Assembly: GCA_031537795.1 (NCBI GenBank)
Contig: JAVKNF010000012.1
Coordinates: 4,137 to 68,136 of the forward strand
Origin: JAVKNF01 sp031537795
Lineage (GTDB): Bacteria; Pseudomonadota; Alphaproteobacteria; Rickettsiales; Deianiraeaceae
DNA length: 64,000 nt
Reading direction: 5' to 3'
Part shown: positions 54,581 to 63,758 of the stretch, in pieces
Numbering within the stretch: the first letter of the stretch is position 1
Layout: every line of letters starts with the position of its first letter
Notes under the pieces: model-generated
The model's input: the letters and a program-made list of their open reading frames with translations, nothing else
Told to the model about the DNA's origin: nothing
Databases searched by the model: none
Made by a program: the position numbers and the translations under genes

Positions 54581-55921
54581 ATGTTCTCGTCTAAAAAATT
54601 TATTGAAGAGATTTCAAATAAAAATAAGAATGAAGTCGAATTTCTTCAAGCTGTTCTTGAGGTTTCTTCAACTTTGGAAGATTTTTTAAATGAAAATACA
54701 AAATATTTAAAATATAAAATACTAGAAAGAATTTGCGAAGCAGAAAAAATCATAATGTTTAGAGTGCCTTGGTTAAATGATAAAGGTGAAATGGAAGTTA
54801 ATAGAGGTTACAGAGTTCAAATGAATTCCGCTATAGGTCCTTATAAAGGTGGGTTAAGATTTCACCCTTCTGTTAATTTAAGTATACTAAAATTCTTGGC
54901 TTTTGAGCAAACTTTTAAAAATTCTTTAACAACTTTACCTATGGGCGGTGGAAAAGGTGGTTCTGATTTTGACCCAAAAGGTAAAAGTGATAATGAAGTG
55001 ATGAATTTTTGCCAAAGTTTTATGAATGGGCTTTTTTCTCATATAGGCCATAACACAGATGTCCCTGCTGGAGATATTGGAGTTGGAGGAAGAGAAATTG
55101 GTTATCTTTTCGGGCAATATAAAAAATTGAAAAATGAGTTTACTGGTGTTTTTACAGGCAAGAATAAAGAATTTGGAGGAAGCCTTATAAGACCTGAAGC
55201 TACAGGGTATGGCTGTGTAATTTTTACAGAAGAAATGTTAAAATTTAATAAAAAAAATTCGATCAAAGGTAAAAACATTGTGATTTCAGGCTCCGGAAAT
55301 GTAGCTCAATATGCTTGCGAACATATTAATTCTTTAGGCGGTAAAGTTTTAACGATGTCCGATTCCAATGGTTTTATTTATGATAAAGATGGAATAAATC
55401 CAGAAAAACTGGCATATATTATGGAATTAAAAAATGTAAAAAGAGGTAGAGTTTCAGAATATACTACAAAATATAAAGCGGAATATTTCGAAAATCAAAA
55501 ACCTTGGAAAATAGCTTGCGATATTGCAATTCCTTGTGCCACACAAAACGAAATGAATTTAGATGACGTGAAAAGCCTTGTAAAAAATGGCTGTTTTTGC
55601 ATTACGGAAGGTGCAAATATGCCTCTATCTATTGATGCTATTAATTTCTTGATTGAAAATAATATCTTATATGCCCCAGGGAAAGCTACAAATGCAGGAG
55701 GCGTTGCAACTTCAGGGCTAGAAATGACTCAAAATTCAATGAGATTAAACTGGGGGAGAGATGAGGTTTATAATAATTTAGAAAAAATTATGAAGAATAT
55801 CCACAATCAAACTATAAATTTCGGAAAAGAAAAAAATGGATACATAAATTATGTAAAAGGGTCAAACATAGCTGGTTTTATAAAAGTTGCAGAAGCTATG
55901 ATAGCACAAGGTTGCGTTTAA
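54581..55921 (+). CDS. gdhA: Glutamate dehydrogenase (hexameric, NADP-type)
   Basis: 446 residues with GPYKGGLRFHPSVNLSILKFLAFEQTFKNSLT, LPMGGGKGGSDFDPKGKSD with the catalytic Lys, PAGDIGVGGREIGYLFGQY, RPEATGYG and the Rossmann ISGSGNVAQYA. C-terminal GKATNAGGVATSGLEMTQNS is also typical. Assimilates or releases ammonia with 2-oxoglutarate. NADP preference is inferred from the similarity of length and motifs to E. coli GdhA. The gene differs from the very large NAD-GDH of Rickettsia. Confidence 0.95.
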   Translation: MFSSKKFIEEISNKNKNEVEFLQAVLEVSSTLEDFLNENTKYLKYKILERICEAEKIIMFRVPWLNDKGEMEVNRGYRVQMNSAIGPYKGGLRFHPSVNLSILKFLAFEQTFKNSLTTLPMGGGKGGSDFDPKGKSDNEVMNFCQSFMNGLFSHIGHNTDVPAGDIGVGGREIGYLFGQYKKLKNEFTGVFTGKNKEFGGSLIRPEATGYGCVIFTEEMLKFNKKNSIKGKNIVISGSGNVAQYACEHINSLGGKVLTMSDSNGFIYDKDGINPEKLAYIMELKNVKRGRVSEYTTKYKAEYFENQKPWKIACDIAIPCATQNEMNLDDVKSLVKNGCFCITEGANMPLSIDAINFLIENNILYAPGKATNAGGVATSGLEMTQNSMRLNWGRDEVYNNLEKIMKNIHNQTINFGKEKNGYINYVKGSNIAGFIKVAEAMIAQGCV

Positions 55922-56005
55922 TTTTTCAAAAATACAACTGATAGGAAGCTAGGTGTTTAAAATACTTGTTATTTAATATTTTTAATATAAAATTCTGTGT
56001 TTAGT

Positions 56006-58092
56006 ATGTCAGAAGTAGCTTCAACAATTTCAGCACCTCAAACAATTTCAGATTCAGAAGGAAAAACAGAACAAGAGATAAATGTTATATATAATGTAAA
56101 AGAACAACTGCAAGAAGAAATAAGCTTTTCAGAAAAAATAAAAAGAAAACTTGCTACTCCATTTATTAGTTTATATGAGTTCTTTGTTGAACCAAGAGAG
56201 ATTAATATTAATGAAAATCTAAGATACATGAAAGAGACTATGATTAACGGAATAATCCGTGTAATATTATCTGGAAAGAATATAAATTCTGATGCTAAAA
56301 TCTCTAGTCTCATTCACGAAAAAAAAGAAGGAACAGAAGAAGTAGCAGAAGAAGAAGTAGCAGAAGGAAAAATAATAACAGCAACATTCACAGGACAACT
56401 CACCACTGCACAAAATACACAATATGAAACTTTAAAAAAAATGTCTGTTCAAGAATTACTCGCAAGCAGAATCTTGATAACGGAGAGAAATGAAGATGAA
56501 AAAATAACTGTAATAAAAAAAATAAAAGGTACAAAAGAAGATGATTATCAAAAAAATAAAGACAGAATATTAGAAAAAGAAGAAGAAAAAGAGTACAGGG
56601 AAGAAGAAATGGAATTTGAGCAATTTTGTGATGCTGTAAAAGAAAACAGAATAAATATATTAGATCAGAATAATAATTTAATAAATGCAAAAAGAACGAA
56701 AACATCTCAAGAGCAAATAAATCAATTTGCTAATAAAGAAGTATTCAAAAAAAAAGACAAACAAAGTTATGATAAGTTTAAAGAACGATTTGAAAGCTAT
56801 AAAGATATAGGGAAAAAATATCATAGTTCATCAAACAGCAATAAACTTGAGATGAAGAAAGATATAACAAGTCCATTTCCAAGTCAAGAGATTCAAATAA
56901 AAAAACTTATAACAGATGATAAAGAAACAATAGATAAAAAAAATATATAGATACTTTTGAATTTCAAGTACCTTATTATTTAGTAACAGAAAAAGGTCTT
57001 TTATTAGATGATGAACGCTTTAAATACGATCCACAAACAATAAACGCAGCTATTGCTCCAGAATTAAGTAAAGAAAAAATAAAAGATTTTGTAAAAAATC
57101 TATTTTTATCAGCATTAAAGAATGAAACAAATATAATATATTGCCCGATTTATAGCATTGAATCAGAAGATTTGCAAGAGTTTGTTTATAGTGCAATGAG
57201 AGAAGAGCAATCGCTATACATGGCACAAAATATAAATTTCTATCTACATCTCTCCCCTTATAAGGAAGGAAGAGAAGCTGCTTATGAATTGCAAAATAGT
57301 CAAAATACAGACGATCTATCTATTTTATGCAATCTTGCAAAAAGTGGCGAGAAGATAACTTATGCCGTCTTTAATAAAGAATACTTCGCAAATAAATTAA
57401 AAAATTATGGAACAGATATAAAATTTATAGAAGCTAATAAAGAAAATGAAATAGATTTTGTTTGCGAAGAAGCAAAAGAAAGAAAGGAAAATGAAATTTT
57501 TACAAGAAAGAAAATAAATAATGTTGAGAAAGATAAAGTTTTTACTTTTAAGTCTGATTTTTCTATTGATACAAATAAAAATCCAAATTATGAACTAAAG
57601 CATTCATTTCATCCGTTAAACAGATCTGAACACTCTGAAAATTCTAATATTATAAATCAAGCAAGAATATTACAGATTAGAAATCAACAAATAGTATCAA
57701 ATAATTTTGAAGAAAACCAAAATAAAGTTTTACTTAAAGATAGCTTAGAAACACAGAAAATTGTCTTGGGAAGCTCTGCTGTACTTGGGGTTGCTTCTTT
57801 AGCCGCTGTATATATTTTAGGCACTTCAATGTTACCTATTATCGCGCTTCCAATATTAATTGCTGGTTTTGGATTTTATAATACAAAAGAATTAAATAAA
57901 GACATAGAAAAAATAAATATTAAAATTAAAAATAATAATGAAGAAATTCTTAAAAACAACAATACAATAGAACATCTAAGAGCAATATATAATCAAAAAA
58001 TTGAAAAAGAAAATCAAATTAACGAAGAAAGAAAACCAGAATCTTCACACTCCTTGAAAATTCAAAATCAAAGAAGATATATTTCAGAATAA
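56006..58092 (+). pseudogene. Unrecognised gene split by a frameshift in an A8 run
   Basis: Two frames join at the A8 run at about 56935-56942. The upstream part ends in a stop at 56950. The downstream frame is open across the junction (IDTFEFQVPYYLVTEKGLLLDDERFKYDP...) and runs to 58092. The joined product would be about 695 residues: a charged N-terminal half rich in Glu and Lys, with an EEVAEEEVAEG repeat, then VYSAMREEQSLYMAQNI and a pair of hydrophobic helices (VLGVASLAAVYILGTSMLPIIALPILIAGFGFY) near residue 590-625, followed by a coiled coil. No family recognised. ATG 56006 is preferred over GTG 55997. The break could be real, a sequencing error, or bridged by transcriptional slippage. 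Confidence 0.6.
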
Positions 58093-58130
58093 AGATTTAA
58101 TTTAAATTTAGAATTAAATTAAGATATAAA

Positions 58131-58159
58131 TTGACAAAGCCCAAAAAATATGCTATTAT
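58131..58159 (+). promoter_or_regulatory. Strong sigma70-type promoter
   Basis: TTGACA (58131-58136), 17-bp spacer, TATTAT (58154-58159), with an extended TGC immediately before the -10. It lies 14 bp before the ATG at 58173, so the leader is very short. The best promoter match seen outside the transposons. Confidence 0.75.
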
Positions 58160-58172
58160 ATAAGTAGCAACT

Positions 58173-58763
58173 ATGAAAAACAATACATTGTATAAAATTG
58201 ATATAAAAAAAATTTCAATTCTTTTTATAATATTTTGTTTTAATTCTCTTGCATCCTCTAAAACAATTTTATATAATATAGACGATGTTTCAAGTATAAA
58301 TATTCAATATCTTCCTATAAATTGTGAAATAAAGCAAAAATTACCAAAAATAAAAAGAAATAAAAAGAAAGAAAGAAAGATTGATAAAATTAAAGCAATT
58401 AGTATAAATAAAATAGATGTAAAAGCAATAAAAGAGGTCGAAAAAATAGAAGAAAAAATAGAAACTCCTATTCAGTTGAAAGAAAAAGAAGAGGAAGTGA
58501 GTATTTCTGAAAATAATCCAGAAGAGAAAATAGTTCAAGCGATTGAAGTTCCAAACAAAAAAATTATACATAAAAATATTTATCTAATTGAAGATAAATT
58601 TTATGAAGAAGATAAAAATATAAAACCTATAACAATAAAATACAAAGACAACTCTTCTTTTAAATGTGAAAAGAAATGGGCCAGATTTATATCAGAGAAA
58701 GATTTAGAATCTATTGATAGCAAAATAAACGAACAAATCTTCCAGATAAATAAAAAAATCTAA
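58173..58763 (+). CDS. Hypothetical exported charged protein
   Basis: A signal-peptide-like N-terminus (KKISILFIIFCFNSLASS) followed by about 165 residues dominated by Lys, Glu and Ile (KIKRNKKKERKIDKIKAI, KEVEKIEEKIETP, KEKEEEVSI). It holds two cysteines (about positions 51 and 167) that could pair in the periplasm. No family recognised. It is driven by a strong promoter and followed 8 bp later by a membrane/coiled-coil gene, so the two may act together. Confidence 0.6.
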   Translation: MKNNTLYKIDIKKISILFIIFCFNSLASSKTILYNIDDVSSINIQYLPINCEIKQKLPKIKRNKKKERKIDKIKAISINKIDVKAIKEVEKIEEKIETPIQLKEKEEEVSISENNPEEKIVQAIEVPNKKIIHKNIYLIEDKFYEEDKNIKPITIKYKDNSSFKCEKKWARFISEKDLESIDSKINEQIFQINKKI

Positions 58764-58771
58764 TCAAAATT

Positions 58772-59575
58772 ATGACATACAATCTTTTAGCAATATATTT
58801 TCTAATATTTTTATATTTTTTCAATTTATATCATATAGATTATTTTAAAAATTTCAGCTCTAAAATTTATCCTTTATTTGGAATTTTTAACTTTCTGGTT
58901 TTTTCTATAAAGAAGTTTTATTTTGGTATTTATCTCGCTGAAAATGACCTCTTTTTAGCTATTATTTCTGTTTTTATAAGTATAACACTAGGCATGATTT
59001 GGTTTTTAACTAAAAATGTATTTAAAATTTTAAAATTTGATAAAGATCAAAAAAAAGAAGATTCAATCAAAGAAGAAATTTTACCTAGTTTTTTATTAAG
59101 AGAAAGAAAAATACATCAGATTGAAGCACCAAAAACTGAAATATCTAATAAAAATAAAGATATTTCTAACACCGATTTTTTGTTAATGCCTCCTGCTGGG
59201 AAAATCTCTATTTTAGAGAAAGTCGATAAACAAAATAAAGAGATAAATGAAAAAATAAACCAAATTGAAGAAAATTATAACCAAAAATTTAATAAATTAA
59301 TCAATGATTATGAAAGAAAGATACATAAAATTGAAGAAGAGAAAAATACAAAAGCAGAAGAAAATATAAAGAACGAGATATTGCTTTACAAAGAGAAAAC
59401 TCATTCATATATAGAAGAATTGAAACAACAATTTTACAACAATGAGAAAATTGAAAATATAGAAAAGAAAATTGAAAATATAAATATAGAACTTGGGCTT
59501 TTGATCAAAGATACTCAAAATTTTGTTGACAAAATTGGCAATATTATAGAAATAACAGGCACAAGAAATAAGTAG
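58772..59575 (+). CDS. Hypothetical membrane protein with C-terminal coiled coil
   Basis: Two or three N-terminal membrane helices (LLAIYFLIFLYFFNLY; YPLFGIFNFLVFSI; LFLAIISVFISITLGMIWFLT) precede a linker and about 120 residues of heptad-rich coiled coil (KVDKQNKEINEKINQIEENYNQKFNKLI). No family recognised. It is the last gene before transposon 2, which begins about 42 bp after its stop codon. Confidence 0.6.
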   Translation: MTYNLLAIYFLIFLYFFNLYHIDYFKNFSSKIYPLFGIFNFLVFSIKKFYFGIYLAENDLFLAIISVFISITLGMIWFLTKNVFKILKFDKDQKKEDSIKEEILPSFLLRERKIHQIEAPKTEISNKNKDISNTDFLLMPPAGKISILEKVDKQNKEINEKINQIEENYNQKFNKLINDYERKIHKIEEEKNTKAEENIKNEILLYKEKTHSYIEELKQQFYNNEKIENIEKKIENINIELGLLIKDTQNFVDKIGNIIEITGTRNK

Positions 59576-59609
59576 ATTTAATCTTTTCTCTAAAATGTTA
59601 AAATTCAAA

Positions 59610-59642
59610 AAAATTAAGGTAATAATATATTTAATTAACCCA
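59610..59642. repeat. Target duplication (AAAATTAA) plus left terminal inverted repeat of element 2
   Basis: Direct repeat at 59610-59617 followed by the 25-bp terminal repeat 59618-59642. Exact reverse complement of 63676-63700. Confidence 0.93.
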
Positions 59643-59650
59643 CTTTTTTC

Positions 59651-59679
59651 TTGACATTAAGAAAATATATAATTATAAC
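59651..59679 (+). promoter_or_regulatory. Sigma70-type promoter of element 2 transposase and cargo
   Basis: TTGACA (59651-59656), 17-bp spacer, TATAAC (59674-59679), 25 bp before the transposase ATG at 59704. All passenger genes lie downstream on the same strand, so this promoter may drive the whole unit. Confidence 0.7.
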
Positions 59680-59703
59680 TAATCAAGATTATTGATTTTG
59701 TTT

Positions 59704-60587
59704 ATGTCTTTTGAAAGTTTATTTGATTTATTAGAAAAATTCTCAGATGAGAAAAAATGTATTGAATATTTTACATCCCTTCGTTTTAAGAATGGTGCAT
59801 TTTGTCCTCATTGTGGGAGTAATAGAAAAATACATCACTTTGAAGATGGCAAAAGACATAAGTGTGCTGATTGCAGAAAACAATTTACAATAAGAATAGG
59901 AGCTATTTTTGAAGATTCAAGAATTCCACTTAAAAAATGGTTTGTTGCCTTCTATCTTGTAAGTGGACATAAGAAAGGTATATCAAGCTATCAACTAGCA
60001 AGAGATATTAAAATTACTCAAAAAAGTGCGTGGTTTATGTTACAAAGGATACAATTTGTATCAAAAACAAGTAACTTTAACAAACCTCTTGACGGCAATA
60101 TTGAATTAGATGAAACCTATGTAGGTGGTAAAGAAAAAACAAACATTCAAACAAGAAAACAGCTGGAACTCAAGGTCGCTCAACTAAAACAAAAACTCCA
60201 GTAATAGGAATGATACAAGGAGGCGGAGAGTTAAGAATGAAACCAACTTTAAATAACAGGATGGAAACAATAAAGCCAATTATAACTCAAAACATTTCTT
60301 TAAATTCTACAATTTACAGGGACGAAGCTATTATGTATAAAAATCTATCAAAAGAATACAATCATAAAACTGTTAATCATGGCATCGGTGAGTATGTTAA
60401 TCAAGATTCTTATACAAACACAATAGAGGGCGTATTCTCTCATTTTAAAAGAATGATAATTGGTATTTATCACCATATTAGAGATAAACATAGATTTAAT
60501 ACTCGTAATTTATCGGAATCCGATAGAATGGAAATGTTATTTATAATGACATCTGAAAAGTTATCTTATAAGACACTTATTGCTTAA
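59704..60587 (+). pseudogene. IS1595-family transposase, frameshifted and internally deleted
   Basis: The N-terminal part has the zinc ribbon (CPHCG...CADC), FTIRIGAIFEDSRIPLKKWF and ELDETYVGGKE with the first catalytic Asp. The frame then breaks in an A6 run near 60136-60141. Reading the next frame restores NKHSNKKTAGTQGRS...TPVIGMIQGGGELR and continues to NSTIYRDEAIMY (second Asp) and NTIEGVFSHFKRMIIGIYHH (third acidic residue). Near the end, DKHRFNTRN appears to lack about 12 residues present in relatives between KH and the R-x-N-x-R block, an in-frame deletion. Closest in type to ISXO2-like transposases. Confidence 0.88.
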
Positions 60588-60590
60588 TTT

Positions 60591-61599
60591 ATGACTAAAA
60601 ATAACGATATTATAAAAGTTGATATGAGTTTTGAGGAGCTTACAGAACGCATTGCACAAACGAAGCAAGAAGAGGTTGTGCAAATTGTCAAAGAGGAAAT
60701 GAATGATAAAACTCTTGATGAATTTATTAAAAAACTTGAAGAGAAATCAAATAGAGACGAAAATGGTATTGAATTTTGGTATGCAAGACAATTGCAAGAA
60801 ATTCTTGAATATGGCTCTTGGGATAAATTTCAATCTCCATTGAAAAAAGCACAAATAGCTTGTCAAGAAAGCGGAATTGATGTTGATTGCAATTTTTCCC
60901 TCGTGGGAAAAATAGTGGAAACTGGTATTGCAACAAAGGAAATAGACGATTATAAACTTTCAAGATACGCTTGCTATTTAATAGCACAAAATGCAGACGC
61001 AAGGAAAAAGATTGTTGCTTTTACACAAACATATTTTGCAGTCCAAACAAGAAGACAAGAAATAAAAGACAAAAAAGAATTAACCGAAGAAGCAGATAGA
61101 ATCTATTTAAGAAATAAAATAAAAGAACATAATAAGAAACTTGGAGAAGTTGCAAAAGAGCATGGAGTCATTACTGGATTGGACTTTAAAGCCTTTCATG
61201 GAGTGGGCTACAAAGGTTTATATGGAGACAAAACATTAAGTCAAATTAAAAAGCATAAAAGATTGGGGGAGGAAAAAGATTAAAAAGCATAAAAGATTGG
61301 GGGAGGAAAAAGATTTATTAGAACATATTGGTAGCACAGAGTTATCGGCAAATTGGTTTAGAATCACGCAAACAGAAGATAAGTTGAAAAAAGAAAAACC
61401 CACTGGTAAACAGAAGGCTTTTAGCATTCATTATAATGTAGGTAAAAAGGTAAGACAAACAATTGAGCAACTAGGTGGAACGATGCCTGAAAATTTGCCA
61501 ATTGTTGAAAAAAGTGTCAAACAATTAGAAAGCGAAAAGAAAAAACAGCAAAAGAAATTAGAAAAGTCAAGCAATAAGGTTAAAAAATTGGGTAATTAG
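60591..61599 (+). pseudogene. dinD: DNA-damage-inducible protein D, split by a 34-bp tandem duplication
   Basis: The sequence follows E. coli DinD closely. An N-terminal Bro-like domain (EFWYARQLQEILEYGSWDKFQSPLKKAQIACQESG) leads into LSRYACYLIAQNADARK, FAVQTRRQEI, LRNKIKEHNKKLGEVAKEHGV and FHGVGYKGLYG, then after the break GSTELSANWFRITQTEDKLK and GKKVRQTIEQLGGTMPENLP. The first frame stops at 61283 because 34 bp (61245-61278) are repeated exactly at 61279-61312. Removing one copy restores the full ~325-residue protein. DinD inhibits RecA-mediated strand exchange in vitro and is LexA-controlled in E. coli. It starts 3 bp after the transposase stop. Confidence 0.9.
61245..61312 (+). repeat. 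Exact 34-bp tandem duplication in dinD
   Basis: Unit 1 at 61245-61278 and unit 2 at 61279-61312 are identical and start ATTAAAAAGCATAAAAG. Because 34 is not a multiple of three, the duplication shifts the frame and creates a stop (TAA at 61281-61283). Confidence 0.96.
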
Positions 61600-61603
61600 T
61601 TAT

Positions 61604-63671
61604 ATGAAAGATATTTATAAATCAGAAATTGAAGGAATGCAGGATTTTTGGCAAGAATTAGAAATGTTGCCAGACTATTCTTGCAATACAGATGGGAAGA
61701 TAAATGGAATATTATTTGAAATGAAATTGGAAATAAAATCTTATTCCGAAGTTGAAAAACAAATAAAACGATACATTAAAGCGTATAATGCAACTGCAAT
61801 GTCAATACCATCAAAAGCAATTGCATTAGATATAAACCAAAGGAAATACAATTTATATAATATCTCAACAAACAAAGATGGTAATACTTCTTTGCAGAAA
61901 ATTAAAGAGGATTGCTGGGTAAATGCAACCGAGTTTAAAGATTTGATCAATTCAACAATAAACCAATATTCAAAGAGTTGGATCTGCGAGGAAAGTATCG
62001 TGTGTTATAACAACGAATATTGCAAAAAATACAAAAATGCCTCAAAAGAAAAGGTAAAAACAGAGTTTATAAATCCGCAAGAACTTTACATATACCCATT
62101 TGAATGGGATACACAACTTTCAATAGAGATGACAGACAGAGAGCAAAATAATTGGCTTACTTTCAATATGAATATGCTGGGGTGCTCTTTACTTAAAAAG
62201 CAACTTGGGGCATACTTTACGCCTGATAAATATGTCAGAATTTCAACACAATACTTAAAAGAATCTATAGATAAAATAAAGCAAGATGGATTTGATTATT
62301 TGATAGTTGATACTTGTGCTGGAACTGGAAATTTAGAAAAGTTTTTTGAAGCTGAATGGTTAGAAAGAACAATTTTAAATACTTATGATTACACAGAATG
62401 GACTACTTTAAAAGGGCTTTATGACGGAAGAGTAAAAATGATAATTCCGCATACAAACAAACATAGAAATGAAAATGGGTTGTTATTAGATGGAGACGCT
62501 TTGAGTAAGCAATTCAACGATTATTTGCAAGATTGGATAGAAAAAAATATTGATAGAAGTAAATGTAAAATAATTATGCTTGAAAATCCACCATTTGCAG
62601 AACCTCAAGGAAATGCAAGCAAGGGGCAAAAAACCTTTTCTGTAAAAGATATATATATATCAGGAAATGGCTAAACATAAATTTGCAAAAAAGAATGCAA
62701 ACAGAGACTTAGCAAATATGTTTATATGGAAGGCTTTTAATGTTATCAAAACAGATTATTATATTCTTTACAGCCCTATTAAATACTGGAAATCACAACA
62801 TATTATAGACAAAACATTTATTCAAGGACATTGTTGTAACAGGGAGTATTTTAATGCAAGCGAGGGTTGTATTACATTGATATTATGGCAAAATATCGAT
62901 AAAGAAAATAATTCTTTAAAACTAAAAAATGATTTGAATGATAATACTATAATATCAAAACAATTCAAAAACCCAGCAGAATTATTAACCGATACCGAGA
63001 AAAATCCATTTGTTTATTTGTTCAATTTAAGTAATATACCAAAGTCAGATAATGGGAAACTGGTAAACAATATTCAAGCTTATGCTAAATATTGCAAAAC
63101 TCAAAAAGCATACAAACTCGGTGATGATAATATTTTGCAACAACTTCCACTATTTGTTGCTAATTGTTATGAATGCAAAGACTATACTGAAGTTGATGTT
63201 ATTATGAAATCTGCAGATGGTGGTTTGAAATACCAAGAAGACATAGAGTTTTTGCAAAAATGTTTTATATGGTCTTGCATCGTAAATAAAAATGTTTGCA
63301 TAAGTAACGATAATATCATAAATCAATTTTGTCTATATCAAGATACCAATGCGGATAAGTTGCTAAAAACAATGACATTAGATGGTGTAGACAAAGAAAT
63401 ATTGTCTTCTTGGAATAAGCTACTTATGAAAATCAAAACAAAAGCAGAATATAAGGCTAATTATAAATATGACTTGTATCAAATAGAGAAAGACATCAAT
63501 ATTGATATTGAGTCTGGCAGAAAAGACAAAACTGGAAAAATGATTATGGTTAAGAAATATAATAATAGCGAAGATGTCGATGATTTGGTAAAACAGTTAA
63601 AAAAGCAATTAATAGAATATCGTGAAAACTATATTGAGAAAAAATTATTTCAATATCAATTGTTGAAATAA
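61604..63671 (+). pseudogene. Nuclease-adenine methyltransferase fusion (type IIG-like), frameshifted at an (AT)6 run
   Basis: First frame, 356 residues: a possible PD-(D/E)xK nuclease (Asp30, then FEMK with Glu39 and Lys41), LGAYFTPDKYV, methyltransferase motif I VDTCAGTGNLE (236-245) and motif IV ENPPF (327-331). The frame is lost at the (AT)6 run (about 62650-62661). The second frame continues as YQEMAKHKFAKKNANRDLANMFIWKAF..YYILYSPIKYWKSQH, the normal region after motif IV, and ends in a ~240-residue domain likely to include target recognition. One more AT unit would restore the frame. Together the parts are about 690 residues, compatible with a single-chain restriction-modification enzyme. 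Confidence 0.82.
62650..62661 (+). repeat. (AT)6 microsatellite at the methyltransferase frameshift
   Basis: Six AT units lie exactly where the two halves of the methyltransferase frame separate. Adding one unit (+2) or removing two (-4) restores the reading frame, so it is the likely site of the lesion or of a reversible switch. Confidence 0.85.
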
Positions 63672-63675
63672 AAAT

Positions 63676-63708
63676 GGGTTAATTAAATATATTATTACCA
63701 AAATTAAA
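63676..63708. repeat. Right terminal inverted repeat of element 2 plus target duplication (AAAATTAA)
   Basis: 25-bp repeat at 63676-63700, just 5 bp after the last passenger stop codon, followed by the second AAAATTAA at 63701-63708. Confidence 0.93.
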
Positions 63709-63758
63709 TAATAAATAATTATAGATTATAATTTTTTTGTATGAACGAATAAGAGAAA

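Larger units (their letters stand above)
59618..63700. mobile_element. IS1595-family transposon 2 (4083 bp) with dinD and methyltransferase cargo
   Basis: Ends are perfect 25-bp inverted repeats (59618-59642 and 63676-63700, beginning GGTAATAATATATT) and pairing resumes inward after one mismatch. The element is flanked by the direct repeat AAAATTAA at 59610-59617 and 63701-63708. All genes point rightwards: a frameshifted transposase, a dinD split by a 34-bp duplication, and a nuclease-methyltransferase split at an AT run. It shares only the terminal GGTAAT with transposon 1, so it is a different lineage of the same family and not a copy. It now looks non-autonomous. Confidence 0.93.
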
